From the NCBI RefSeq assembly GCF_000005505.3, contig NC_016134.3, forward strand, positions 30,393,584 to 30,457,583: a stretch of DNA of 64,000 nucleotides. The letters run 5' to 3'. Below, piece by piece: positions 34,141 to 46,016 of the stretch. The DNA is from Brachypodium distachyon (lineage: Eukaryota; Streptophyta; Magnoliopsida; Poales; Poaceae). Under the pieces are notes generated by a model. The model searched no databases and was not told the DNA's origin. It was given only the letters and a program-made list of their open reading frames with translations. The position numbers and the translations under genes were made by a program. The stretch's first letter is position 1. Each line of letters opens with the position of its first letter.

Positions 34141-35250
34141 TAGGATTTGTTCTCTTAAACACAGCCTTTCATTTGCTTTAAAAGTTGTGCAAGTTTTTGT
34201 TTTTAGCAAAGCATAGAAGCACAATGAAATACAACCGAATGTGTGAAATGTGCATTGAATTGTACATAAGATTATGTGTGTTTTACACAAACAGTGATAG
34301 ATATGGCTTAATGTGTGAAGCCCATAGTTACCGGATTCGGTCATATGATCTTCGAATCCCGACTCCGATCGAACGGCCCAGATCGGGATTCGAATTCGCT
34401 GGGTTCGATCCAGAATTCGCTTCCGATTAGGGATTTGGCCAGGAATAGTTCACCACCACCATCGAGCAGGCACTAATGGTTGCAGGGATGCCAGCGCTAG
34501 GGCCGTTCTCTGTGGAGGAATGGAGCATGGCCTGCGCGGCGAGAAGAAGGGAGGAACAGCGTGGACGCAGCGGACCTCGCAGGGAGATGAACCGAACGGG
34601 ATTGCAAGACAAACTGGGGAGTGGCGGCTGCTTGGTCAAGTTCTCTCAGGAAATTAGGTCAGGGAGGAGACACCCATTCGGTGGTGCAGATGCACACAAG
34701 GAGCATCTAATGGTCCCTGTTGATTACGTGTGAGCACTAGCTGGGCTGGCCCAACTACAACCAAATGACCATCTATATACTTCTTTTTATTCTCAAAAAA
34801 AAATCTATATACTTCTTTTATTTATTTTTGTTGTTCCTATCAAAACAAAAATCCATTACAGATCAGATGCTCCATCTTTCATTTCTCATAAAATAATGCA
34901 TTATTTCCTATACTTTTCAGAATTATTTAAATATGTCCAGCAAAATAGCAAACCGAAATATTGGGTTCGCGAATCCTCATCTTCCCCATCGAACCCGATT
35001 CGTAGAAGGTGCCGAATCTCGAACCGCGAACCCGAATCGCAAACCCAGCGAATCTCGAATCCGGTAACTATGGTGAAACCTATAGGATGTTATGAAGTGT
35101 ACACAAAAAGTGGATTACATGGGTTAATTGCTCATTAGATCCGATGCACAGTGCTAGCCATGATAGGTGTTGGCAACACAACGTGATGTAACTTCTTAGT
35201 TTGGCCTGGGTGGTAGAGTGGCCGGGGAATTCATTAAAATTAGTTGAGGT
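34141..35250. repeat. Copy of the 45000-45260 repeat module, interrupted by a hAT-like MITE
   Basis: Outside the MITE, the motifs GAATTGTACATAAG, TGGCTTAATGTGTGAAG, CCTATAGGATG, ATGGGTTAATTGCTCATTAGAT and TGATGTAACTTCTTA run collinear with 45000-45260. It belongs to the wider family of units built on TTAATGTGTGAAGTGTATAC. Confidence 0.75.
34323..35072. mobile_element. hAT-like MITE, 750 bp, 8-bp TSD
   Basis: Terminal inverted repeats are CATAGTTACCGGATTCG at both ends, perfect over 17 bp. The flanks are GTGAAGCC (34315-34322) and GTGAAACC (35073-35080), an 8-bp TSD with one mismatch, which is the hAT signature. The empty site is seen at about 45082 (GTGAAGTCTATAGG). Internal sequence has clustered GAATCC/GATTCG motifs and no transposase. 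Confidence 0.88.
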
Positions 35251-35388
35251 TGTTCCCCACCGGTGGCGCGAACTCGATGCAGCCGTCTTGGTCGTGCCTG
35301 CCTAGAGCCGTCGCATGAAGGCATTCACAGGCTCCACCGCCGTACTCCCACCCACAGACGAGCACGTCGTGAAGGCATCCAGGATACG

Positions 35389-35505
35389 AGCGGTGGCGAG
35401 ACCTTCACGAAGAACCTCCCCGTGGTTTGGAGTAAGGTGCTCATCTGCGGCTCATCGTGCCGGTGGGTGGCTCTGATGGACTTGGCTAGGATTAGGGTTG
35501 TCTGA
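35389..35505 (+). pseudogene. DUF295-like F-box fragment, copy 1
   Basis: The frame reads GGETFTKNLPVVW ... CGSSCRWVALMD and then breaks. Two longer copies (52419-52800 and 58134-58535) show the same segment with SSYGW. The CGSSYGWVAL style followed by a LLDP motif resembles the middle of DUF295/KIB1-type F-box-associated beta-propeller proteins. The 5' half is replaced by unrelated sequence. Confidence 0.55.
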
Positions 35506-35658
35506 AGGGTATGGTGGGGAATTGGGCCGTTAAGGCTAAAACAGTCAACAATTGGGCTGGACTAAGAGTTATACTCCCTCTGTTTACTATTTTCGTATCC
35601 AGCGGTGGCACCATTCATTCTATATAAAATTTATTATTTTATTATTTTCTAGAGTTGT

Positions 35659-35967
35659 TTAATGAGGGGTCAAACTGGTACGGGGCCTCTTCCTAACCTG
35701 CTGGGCAGGAAGCCTCTCCTGCACCACCACCGACATGGCCGCCCGCAGAACCGAATTCTGAGATATGAGCATGGGCGTTGCAGGCGCCGGGGAGTTCTGC
35801 AGCTGCACCACCGGCACGGGAAGTGGAGTAAGCTGATTCTGCAGTCGGGGGATCAAGTGCTTATTGTTGTTCTCCGAGTCGTCTGCGTCGGTGTCGGTAG
35901 CAGAGCTATCCCCCAAAAGAACGGTCATTGGCATGCCCTGGAGCTGCGGTGACAGGAACATGGACAC
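35659..35967 (-). pseudogene. Unrecognised open frame within the repeat mosaic
   Basis: This minus-strand frame of 102 codons contains DSSATDTDADDSENN (acidic) and a Pro/Gln/Leu-rich part. The adjoining higher-coordinate segment (EFVPPVGNNLADLSSL, 35969-36090) is shared, decayed, with the E modules, where the same stretch appears five or more times. It may be part of a real ancestral exon, but I recognise no family. Confidence 0.3.
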
Positions 35968-36159
35968 CTCAATTAGCAGGCGGTGGGGGAAGCTTTTGTG
36001 TCAGCCGCACGCCACACACTTGAGCGAGGACAGATCGGCGAGGTTGTTCCCCACCGGTGGCACAAACTCCATGCAACCGTCTTGGCCATGCCTGCCTAGA
36101 GCCGTCGCGTGGTTCTTGACACAATCGACGTGACCTTCTTGATGGAGATGACCACAACC

Positions 36160-37050
36160 GTCATTGTTGCTCACTCTCACATTTACGGCTGGAACTCTTG
36201 AAGTAGGCGACGGAGGTGGCGAGCTGGGTGGAGATGTGTCAGGCGATGTTTTTTCGAAAAGGGGAAATGATCCCCGGCCTATGCATCAATTGTTGCACAC
36301 AACCATAGATGTGTGTCAGGAGATAGGTAGTCGTCCGATGAAAAAGCTCGAGGGAGGTAAAGTCGGTGGGGAAGGGGAAATACGGTGCTGAGATATGGGT
36401 CAAGGAGGTGGGGCGGACGGTGTGGCCGGGGACATTTCCGTCCCTCAAGCTCGCCGCAACCGCCTAATGTGTGAGGTGTATGCAAGGAAATGCGATTTAC
36501 ATAAACAACAAAATACTTGCTTAATGTGTGACGTGTATACAAGGAAATGTGATATAATGAAATACGCGCATGGCTTAAAGTGTAGTGTATGAAGTGTATA
36601 CAAGAAAATGCGATTTACATAAACAGCGGAATACACAGTTGACGTGACCTTCTTGATGGACATGACCACAGCCGTCATTGTTGCTCACTCTCTCGTTTAG
36701 GGTAGCTCGTGAAGTAGGCGACGGAGGCGGCAAGCTGGGTGGAGATGTGTCAAGCGATACATAGTCATCTGACAAAGAAGCTCAAGGGGGGTGAAGTCGG
36801 TGGGGAAGGGGAAATATGGTGATGAGATATGGGTAAAGGAGGTGGGGCGGACGGTGAGGCTGGGGACATTTCCGTCCCTCAAGCTCGCCACAAGCGCCTA
36901 ATGTGTGAGGTATATGCAAGGAAATGCGATTTACATAAACAACGACATACTGACTTAATGTGTTAAGTGTATAAAAGGAAATGTGATATACATAAACAAC
37001 GAAATACGTGCATGGCTTAAAGTCTATGATGTGTATACAAGGAATAAAAT
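36160..37050. repeat. Two tandem units of the DUF295 5' segment plus ~66-bp satellite-like repeats
   Basis: Units start near 36190 and 36700. Each carries GTGGAGATGTGTCA, a version of CCGACGAAGAAGCTCAAG and GATATGGGTCAAGGAGGTGGG, which match the first half of the DUF295-like fragment at 52419. Each is followed by diverged repeats of about 66 bp built on TTAATGTGTGAAGTGTATAC and TTACATAAACAACGAAATAC. The second unit is cut at 37050 by the long solo LTR. Confidence 0.8.
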
Positions 37051-40000
37051 TGAAGCGATCCCCCTTCACCAAGGGTTCGATCTCTGTGCTTACTTGTGCT
37101 AGTCCCTGGATCGACTCACTAGCACACACAGTTCAAGATGTAATACCAAGATACGAAGGTCAAAAGTACTTTATTACATCGTATCATCCAGAACTTAAAT
37201 TGTACTTACAAACTTGCATGACCTCCTAGGCCAGCATAAACATATAATGTTCAAAACCATGATAACAAAGTATCACGAAGCTGCAGCGGAAAAGTAGAGA
37301 AAAAGGGCCTCATCTACTCCCAGAAGAGAGAGCATGTTGGCATGTAAGCACATGACCCAGAGAAATATCGACGAACCTCACTCTTCGTCAGTTTCACCTG
37401 CATTATTAATTGCAGCCACTTCGTGGTCAATACATTTGAATGTATTGGCAAGCTCACCAGAGTTATAAAGGACCTACCAAGTACATGCATAGTTTGGCTA
37501 AGTGGGGTTTGGCCATTTTGCATAAAAAATATCATTATTCAAATCCTACCATTTTTAGACAAATAGTTTTGAATTCTATTGGACACGGGGTAGAAACACC
37601 CATGCTCCTATTAACCTAGGCACATTGAGTAGAAACATCAATGCTCCTATCCAGTTCAATCCATTCATTTTATTAGGAAATTTTGAATGAGTGAGACCTT
37701 CCTTACAGCTCCAATATCTAGTTGCTCATAATTGTCCGTAACCGGGGACACGGCTAAGTACTTAGTTTGACACTCTCAAGAGGTGGTACACTTTACCCAC
37801 AAGAAATCGACGTGTTAATCCCTTGCTGTCCTCAGGGTAGAGTAGCAACGGCATCGACTACAGGAATTTTCAGAACATAATCCCCCAGACCACCTGAGGG
37901 ACGCGCCCCCACCTACACTGCTATATACCGATGTCACCTCGGATCCGGGTTCATATTTCTTACATCCATCCTGGCAGAGCCCATAATACCATGTGGTTGT
38001 ACTGGAAGCTACTAAACAGGAAACTAGTTCAGCCTCTGGTTACCCCGGGTGGCATTCCTCGGTTGCAACGCAGGCGCTCCCATAGAAATGGCGAGACGAC
38101 TCATAGAAATGGACCCATAGAAATGGACCTGACGCCGCATACATCTCCACTTCCTCAAAGCAGCCCACCCAAGACGGTTCATTGAATTACTTGTTTTGCC
38201 ATACACTAGGAAAACTATATTTGTAATTCAATAGTATCACATTGTAATAATACCGCCCTCATATATTATCATAGCATAGCGTATCACTACTACGATGGTA
38301 ATTGGTGGTGAGGAAATGGCAAAGGTGTCCCATACTACTAGGAGAATCATAGCATAGCATAGATACAATAATAACCCTAACAATGCATCTAATAAAAACT
38401 AGTGCATAATAAAATAATGGGATGATGGTCAAAGTGAACTTGCCTCGATAGTAGTTGGGGTTCAAACACTCGTCACAATCGCAAGGTTCGCTCTCCGAGA
38501 ATACTATACAATCAACAAACATATACATAAACACACAATACAAACATGACAAAAGAATATGTATGCCATGATGCGATGCAAATCATGTGACATGAGTGGG
38601 TTGGTTTTATTTGGGTGATCTATTGATCCAAAACATTGATAATTAAGCACATGCAATTAGGGCTTTTAAATAAATTGCAAAGGTAGGGTTTAAACCCTAA
38701 AATGAGGTTTTATTAGCATCAGCCAAATAGATTAATTCAAAGCATTTATTTCTCTGTCCCATTGGACAGAGGACATTAAAACAAAATTTTGGGCACTGGT
38801 TTCATTCAAAATGGACTTCTAAATAATTAGTTATGATTTAAATGGCATAAAACCCTAATCTGTAATTTGAATGTGATTCAAATATTCAAATTTGAAATTG
38901 GACAGTGCCAAAAGATTCTAAATTTCCTAAGGATCCCAAAAAGGTGTGGATCACTAAATTTGGCCAAACAGATTTAAAGTTATGATCATTTGAAGTTACA
39001 GGGGCCTATCTGCAAAATTGCCTTTTATTAATTCCGGGGGATTAAAATTACATTTCTATTTTATAAAACCGAGTGCCACGTGGCGCATTATTATTGGACG
39101 GTACCGGTTCGGTTTATAAATAAATCCGAGCCGTTAGATCTAACTTATAAAGATCGGACGCTCCACAGTGCGTACCGGTTCGTTTTATAAGTGATCTAAT
39201 CCTAGCCATCGATCTAGATCGGACGGACGAGGGGAGTTCTAGGGTTTCACCGGGCGGCGCGGGCGGCCGGAGTCGGAGGAGACGGCGGCACGGGCACGGG
39301 CGGGGCGGCGCGGGGTGCTCCGGCGTCGCGGGCGGCTCGGGGAAGTCACGGGGAGGCGCGGCGCGGCACGGCGGAGACGGGGGCGCGGTCGGCGACGCTC
39401 GGGGACGGCGCGATCGGCGCCTAGGACGAAGAGGACGCGGCGGCACGGGTGCGGCTCCGGCGAGGGATTCCGGCGGCCTGGCGGCGTGCGAGCGAGGGAA
39501 AAGGGGGGGGGGGGGAAAGAGAGGAGGTCGAGGGGGTTATATAGACGTGCTCGGGTGTGAAAATGGAAGGCCGGAGGAGGAGATTGCGGCGGCGGGCGCG
39601 CGGGGACGGCGGCCAGAAATCGCGGCGGCGGCGCGAGGGTTTCCTTCCGGGGAAGAAGCCCCTGACAGGTGGGCCCCACCTGTCAGCGGTGCGGGCGCGC
39701 GCGGGCGGCCGGGCGGGCAGGGCCGGTCGGGCGCAGTCGGACCGGGCCGGTTCGGCCCAAAGTGGCCGGGCCTGTCCGGTTTACTTTTTCTTTTAGACCT
39801 TTTCTTTTTCTGTTTTTCTCATTTCTTTGATATCTTTTGGGTTTGAACTCCAAATTGGTCCAAATAAATTCCAGAAAATTTCGAAAATCATATTCTACCA
39901 TGATACACTTTTGGAAATAGTTTATTTTCAAAATAAAATATATAAAAATACATTTGCCCTATAAATGCCTTTAGGGCCATATATGTATTTAAATAAAATA

Positions 40001-40229
40001 TTTTTTCAACTCTAAATAATTGTCCAAAAATTATGGGATAGCTTATATATGCATTAAACCCCTTTTATATATAAACCTTGATGGTTTGAAGATCCAAAGC
40101 TCAAATAGGTGTAAACAAAGTCTTTTAGAGCCCTTTTGAGATTCAAAATTTGAATTCAAATATGCAATTGTGGCATGATGCTCATGGATGCAATGCACAT
40201 GTAAAAGTTTGAAATTTTGGGATGTTACA
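37051..40229 (-). repeat. Solo long LTR, complete (3179 bp), copy B
   Basis: On its own strand it begins TGTAACATCCC and ends GGGATCGCTTCA. Flanks are AAAAT (37046-37050) and TAAAT (40230-40234), a 5-bp TSD with one change. The uninterrupted target exists at 48714-48745 (AAGGAATTAAATGCGG...TTACATAAAC), confirming both borders. The length and the TG...CA ends suit a long LTR of a gypsy or LARD-type element. No internal domain is present, so it is a solo LTR or an unknown non-autonomous element. The family is not identified. Confidence 0.88.
39537..39544 (-). promoter_or_regulatory. Candidate TATA box of the long LTR
   Basis: CTATATAA on the minus strand, followed downstream by a pyrimidine-rich C tract and a G/C-rich leader-like stretch, is the likely core promoter of this LTR. 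Confidence 0.55.
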
Positions 40230-40235
40230 TAAATG

Positions 40236-40800
40236 TTGTTTACATAAACAGGGAATTACATGGCATATGAAATTTGAGCAAAGAATTTTTCCACGTCATC
40301 GATCCGGGTGACCACGCCACAGATAGGTGACGTGGCGCAATCCCATCCACTCATCATTTTCCGCCTCTTTTTTTCTTTCCCTGTCTCTATTTATCTTATC
40401 TCATCCTATCACTTGGCCACAACTATATACAGTGGGTCGTGAGCCACACATGACTTACATACACAGATGTGTGGCCGGTGATGAGCTACAGATATGCTTG
40501 GGTACAGATAGAATGTTCACCACAACTACATACCAGTATTGTACTACCGATGTAATATCACAATATCGTATTATTTCAAATGTTGCTTCTGGTTTTAGTT
40601 GGTAAGTATATACCTCGCATGGCGCGGCCATCGTCTGCTGCTGCTCCCTGACAACCACCAGCACCAAACGAACACTAGATGCTCGCTGGCCACCACGTTG
40701 CACGGCCAAACAACGGCCAAATTTTCTGATTCACTTCATGTTTGCCACATCATTCGGGTCTGCCACAGTGAAATTCACCTTGTCGCCGCCGCCGCCATGT
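40236..40800 (+). repeat. P module, copy 1 (F-box promoter-like sequence)
   Basis: It is collinear with 44480-44995 and 48722-49285. Shared marks are the ACGT-core inverted repeat (40291-40335), TATTTATCTTATCTCATC, ACTATATACAGTGGG, TACATACCAGTA and CTGATTCACTTC. In copy 3 it lies directly before the F-box start codon, so it is probably an F-box promoter and 5' leader. Here it runs up to the ATG (40798-40800) and then switches into an E module. Confidence 0.78.
40291..40335. promoter_or_regulatory. ACGT-core inverted repeat, copy 1
   Basis: CCACGTCATCGATCCG faces ...GATAGGTGACGTGG, imperfect 16-bp arms. CACGTC and GACGTGG are ACGT-core (bZIP-type) sequences. Whether it acts as a binding site is inference. 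Confidence 0.6.
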
Positions 40801-43800
40801 AACATGTTCCATGCATTTTAACTATACTAGCTAGTACACCGAGTGCATGACCGATGGCCAGTTGAGTATAATCGGATGAATCTCTCTCTGGTCCGACGAG
40901 CCAAGAGAGGGGACGAGAAGAAAATTCCCTTTAGTTAATTACAAAGTAGTAATTCTTGCAAGGTTTTCTTGATTTCGTATAGCGTTGCACCGGTTGTCAT
41001 CTATAGATTGATGGGTGGAGATCTACCTGATGCAGGACGTACTGACACCCGTTTGCTCTTGGGTTTTGCATTTTGCTACTTGATCTCGGTAGGGCAACAT
41101 GATGGCACACGAGCTCCATCTTTTCGGCGACGCTCGTGCAGGACATCGTCAGGTAAGGGCGGCGGCGGACGATGGCCACCCGAGCTATGTGTATGAACGA
41201 ATTGACTAAAAGTGAAAACACGATACAAATGATTTGATGGTATGTCGCTAGATGATAAGGACAGTCCCGATCAAATTGGTAAGCATTTCGATTCGCCTTG
41301 GGCTTTGCTGGTTTTAATTAATATATCTCAAAATAGTACCATGGGACGCATGACACGCATATCGATCGACCGTTTCTACTTACACTTGCCTGGACAAAGG
41401 CTAGCCCCGGCCTCCTCCAGTACTCCGGAACATGTATCATGTGGTAGCACTAGGACTGCCCCTATGTTTTGCAGTAAATATATGTAGTTAATCTCATTGC
41501 AATTTCGGTAGTCAATTTCCATTTCACTTGGAACATGCAATCGTATGTTTGGGCATCCATACCCATGTAGCTATAGCCATCTCCAAGTTTTAATTTTGCT
41601 GCTTGTGTTGATCTGACTGGAGCTGCGGCGGAAGGGAAATAGGCACCTCAATCAGAAGGCGGCTGTGGAAGTTGTGTGGTGGCAGCCCGAGGCCATGCAG
41701 TTGAGTAATGATGGATCGGCTAGGTAGTTCTCCGCCGGCGGCACGAACCCTCTTTTGTGTACATCACACACACACACACGGGCAAGCAAACCCCACATAC
41801 GTTTTTTTGTGTAGATCACACACCACATTGTTGTGTATATCACATAGCATTTTTTCTAATGATCTCTATCCGTCGACAGCAACCCCTCGTGCGGCCGGTG
41901 CAGCCCTGTCTCTGCGAGTCCTGCAGCCCATTGGTATATTTCACCCTCGCGCTCACGCTGCGCTCCCCAGCGCCGCCTCAGGTATACCGTACTTGTATAC
42001 CTATATGTAATATGTTCCACGAATTTAAACTATACTAGCTAGTACAACTAGTGCATGAAGGACGGTCGGTTGAGTTTAATCGGATGGATCTCTCTCTCTC
42101 TCTGCTCCGATTAGCCAAGAGAGGGGACGGGAATAAAATTCCCGTTAGTTAATTACAAACTCATAATTCTCGAGAGGTTTTGTTGATTTTGTATAGCGTT
42201 GATCCCGGCGTTGTCATGTATAGGTCGATGGGTGGATAGATGCCCAGATCTACCTGATGTAGGACGTACTGATGCCTGTTTTCTCTTGGGTTTTGCATTT
42301 TGCTATTCGATCTGGTAAGGCAACATGTGGCATGCGACACGAGGTCCATCTCTTCGGCGGTGCTGGTGCAGGACGCGTCATCGGGGAGGTGCGGTGGCGG
42401 ACGATGGCCACCCGAGGTACATGTATGAACGAATTGAGTAGATGATAAGGACCATCCCGATCGGATTGGTAAGCATTTCCGTTCTCCTTGGGCTTTGCTG
42501 GTTTTAATTACTAGGTATGTCCAAATTGCAGCAGACGATGGCCACCCGAGCTACATGTATGAACGAATTTGACTAGAAGTGAAAACATGATTCAAATGAT
42601 TCAATGGTACGTCGCTAGATGGTAAGGACCGTCCAGATCGAATTGGTAAGCATATCGGTTCGCCTTGGGCTTTGCTGGTTTTAATTAAGATATCTCAAAA
42701 TAGTATCACGGGACGCATGACACGCATATCGATCGACAATTTCTACTTACACTTGCCAGACAAAAGCTAGCCCCAGCCTCCGCCAGTACTCCGGCTTGTG
42801 TATCATGTGGTTGCACTAGGACTGCCACTCTATGTTTTCCAGTAAATATATCTAGTTAATCTGGTTGCAATTTCGGTAGTCAATTTCCAGTTCACATGGA
42901 AAATGCAATCGGATGTTTGGGCACCCATGTGGCTAGACATCTCCAAGTTTTAATTTTGCTGCTTGTGTTGATCTGACTGGAGCTGCCACGGCAGGGAAAT
43001 AAGCACCTCAATCAGCAGGCGGCTGTGGAAGTTGTGTGGTGGCAGCCGGAGGCCAAGCAGTTGAGCAAGGACGGATCGGCGAACTCCGGTTTTAACCATC
43101 TAGTATTTTGATGTTATATTTTTATTCAATTATTTTGCTTGTTTCTGTCGATCTTTGAGATCTGGTCCATCTAGATGGAACGTGGACTTTTAACCAGCTG
43201 GTATAACATTTTGTGTAGATCACACAAACACACGCAAGCACACCCCACATACCTCTTTTGTGTAGCTCACACACACACGGGGAAGCAAACCCCACATACG
43301 TTTTTTGGGTAGATCACACAACACATTGTTGTGTATATCACATACCATTATTTCTAATAATCCCTCTCCATCGATAGCAACCCCTCGCACGGCCATGACT
43401 CTGCAGCCCTGTCCTTGCGAGTCCTGCAGCCCAGTGGTGGATCTCACCCTCGCTCTCGTGCTGCGCTCTCCAGCGCCGCCTCAGGTATACCGTACGTGTA
43501 TACCTATATGTAATATGTTCCATGAGTTTAACTATTCTAGCTAGTACACCAAGTTCATCAGAGACAGCCGGTTGAGTTTAATCGGATGGATCTCTCTCTG
43601 CTCCGACAAGCCAGGAGAGGGGACGAGAATAAAATTCCCGTTAGTTAATTACAAACTCGTAATTCTTGAGAGGTTTTCTTGATTTTGTGTAGCGTTGCAC
43701 CCGGCCGTTGTCATGTATAGGTCGATGGGTGTCTAGATGCGCAGATCTACCTGATGCAGTACGTACTGACGCCCATTTTCTCTTGGGTTTTGCATTTTGC

Positions 43801-44410
43801 TACTCAATCTGGTAGGGCAACGTGTGGCATGCAACACGAGGTCCATCTCTTCGGCGGCGCGGGTGCAGGACGTCGTCGGGGAGGGGCGGCGGCGAACGAT
43901 GGCCACCCGAGGTATGTGTATGAACGAATTAAGTAGATGATCATAAGGACCATCCCGATCGAATTGGTAAGCATTTCGGTTCTCCTTATGCTTTGCTAGT
44001 TTTAATTAATAGTAGCAAGGACGCATGACACGCTTATCGATCGACACTTTCTACTTACACTTGCTAGACAAAAGCTAGTCCCAGCCTCCTCCAGTACTCC
44101 GGCTCGTGTATCATGGTAGTACTAGCACTGCTCTACTCTATGTTTTTCAGTAAATATATGTAGTTAATCTGATTGCAATTTCGGTAGTCAATTTCCATTT
44201 CACTTGCAAAATGCAATCGGATGTTAGGGCACTCATGCAGCTAGCCATCTCCAAGTTTTAACTTTGCTGCTTGTGTTGATCTGACTGGAGCTGCGGCGGC
44301 AGGGAAATGGGCACCTCAATCAGCAGGCGGCTGTGGAAGTTGTGTGGTGGCAGCCGGAGGCCATGCAGTTGAGCAAGGACGGATCGGCGAGGTTGTTCCC
44401 CATCGGCGGC
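40797..44410 (+). repeat. E-module tandem array, three units
   Basis: Unit E1 40797-41990, E2 41991-43483, E3 from 43484 (truncated). Each contains GGATGGATCTCTCTC, GTCGATGGGTG, CATGACACGCATATCGATCG, GGCACCTCAATCAGC and GATCACACAACACATTGTTG. Each ends with an exon-like stretch bounded by an acceptor (CGACAG) and a donor (CAGGTATACC); the exon-like stretches are 41879-41990 and 43376-43483. The possible exon frame (LSLRVLQP or MTLQPCLCESC) is short and I do not recognise it. There are two sequence types: E1 is type b, E3 is type a, and E2 contains an a segment followed by a b segment. Confidence 0.75.
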
Positions 44411-44479
44411 ACGAACTCCAGGTAGTTACCTTCTTGTCAGAGGTGACCACGTCCGCCATTGACCCTCTCTCTCTCGTCT

Positions 44480-44995
44480 TTATATAAACAGCGAAATACG
44501 TGGCTTAAGAAATTTCAGCAAAGAAATTTTCCACGTCATCGATCCGGGTGACCATGCCACGGATAGGTGACGTGGCGCGATCCCATCCACTCATCAGTTT
44601 CTGTCTCTTTTTTTCTTTCCCTGTCTCTATTTATCTTATCTCATCTCATCACTCGGCCACAACTATATACAGTGGGTTGTGAGCCACACATGACTCGCAT
44701 ACACACATGTGTGGCTGGTGATGAGTTAAGGATATGCTTGGGTACATATAGACGGTTTGCCACAACTACATACCAGTACTGTACTACCGATGTACTATCA
44801 CAATATCGTATCATTTTGAGTGTTGCTTCTGGTTTTAGTTCGTAAGTATATACCTCGTGTGGCCATCGTCTGCTGCTGCTCCCTGACAACCACCAGCGCT
44901 GCCGAACACTAGCTAGATGCTCGCTGGCTACCACGTTGCCCTGCCACAAACAACGGCCACGTTGCCTGATTCACTTCGTGTTTGCCACAGTGAAA
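44480..44995 (+). repeat. P module, copy 2
   Basis: The same order of motifs as copy 1, with the inverted repeat at 44531-44575. It is not followed by an F-box gene but passes at about 44990 into the TTAATGTGTGAAG repeat family. Confidence 0.78.
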
Positions 44996-45290
44996 TACAT
45001 GGCTTATATGTGTGAAATGTATGTTGAATTGTATACAAGGATATGTGTTCTACACAAATAGGGGTACACATCGCTTAATGTGTGAAGTCTATAGGATGAT
45101 ATGTAGCGTACACAAATAGTGAAATACATGGGTTAATCGCTCATTAGATGCTATACATGTGAATGGGAAGGATATATGTTGGGAACACAATTGTGATGTA
45201 ACTTCTTATTTTCGCCAGCGTGCTCAAGAGTGTGGGGAATTCATTAATTAGTTAATTATCAATGCGTGCACTAACAACAGGAGGAGGATC
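44996..45290. repeat. TTAATGTGTGAAG-type repeat module
   Basis: This is the uninterrupted counterpart of 34200-35250 and shows the empty site of the hAT-like MITE. It is non-coding. Confidence 0.7.
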
Positions 45291-45299
45291 TGGGGAGCA

Positions 45300-45860
45300 C
45301 GAGGATGAGCCTTAAGCTGGCAAACGACGTCGCAAAATAGCCCTTGTTGTCCCATGGCTCTAGCAACGCCCTCGACCTAGGCTACCGTTCCGACACGGGA
45401 CAGCCATGCCAGCTTGTCCTTGAGCCTCCTCTTACGCTCCAACAGTGGCGGCACGACCTCCACAAGAATGGATGCCAACCATGACTCAAACATGCCGGCG
45501 ATCTCAACCAAGTTCTCATACACATCATGACCCTTCTTAATGTAGGTCATGGCATTGCGGAAGGTAAGTCTTACATTCTCGGGGAATGCGAGTGGATCAT
45601 CATAGAAATTGCGCTTGAGGCGGTTGTTGACGTTGTCGAGATCCATGGGTCAGAAATCTCAGTATAGTCGTCGTGGACTCCGAGGTCATATGCCGCCTGA
45701 ACCGTCTTGGAGAACACCCGCTATCCTCATCTTCCTCCGACGGCGGGGATGTGGGTCTCTGTGTTTGGGTCAATGGCACTGTCGGGCCACATGCAACATA
45801 TATGGAGGACATGGCACCTTTCCTGGGCATCTTCGTCTGGACTGACAGCTCCCGATGCAC
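45300..45860 (-). pseudogene. Bromodomain (GTE-type) gene fragment
   Basis: On the minus strand the frame at 45646-45377 reads MDLDNVNNRLKRNFYDDPLAF, then VRLTFRNAMTY and GHDVYENLVEIAGMFESW. This is the ZA-loop to helix C part of a plant bromodomain of the GTE (BET-like) group. The preceding part (AAYDLGVHDDYTEISDP) lies in another frame just upstream, so a 1-base frameshift breaks the domain near 45650. The N-terminal region to 45860 is Ser/Pro-rich. Neither the complete BC loop nor an ET domain is present. It would have bound acetylated histone when intact. It sits between repeat modules with no partner exons, so it is a dead fragment. Confidence 0.75.
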
Positions 45861-46016
45861 TTATTCACATTCTTCGACGGCCACCCTTATCATATCATCT
45901 CATAATTTACTCCTTAATATTGGCCCCTAATTATCCTACCCGTTCAATTATCATGTGTTCCAGCCCAAAGAAATATATCTCTGCTATAATTTTTCCGGTT
46001 ATACCTTGTATTTCTT

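Noticed and set aside
35571..35590. ACTCCCTCTGTTTAC as a Stowaway terminus
   Set aside because: Only one terminus is present and the opposite inverted end is missing within the next few hundred bases, so it is at most a remnant.
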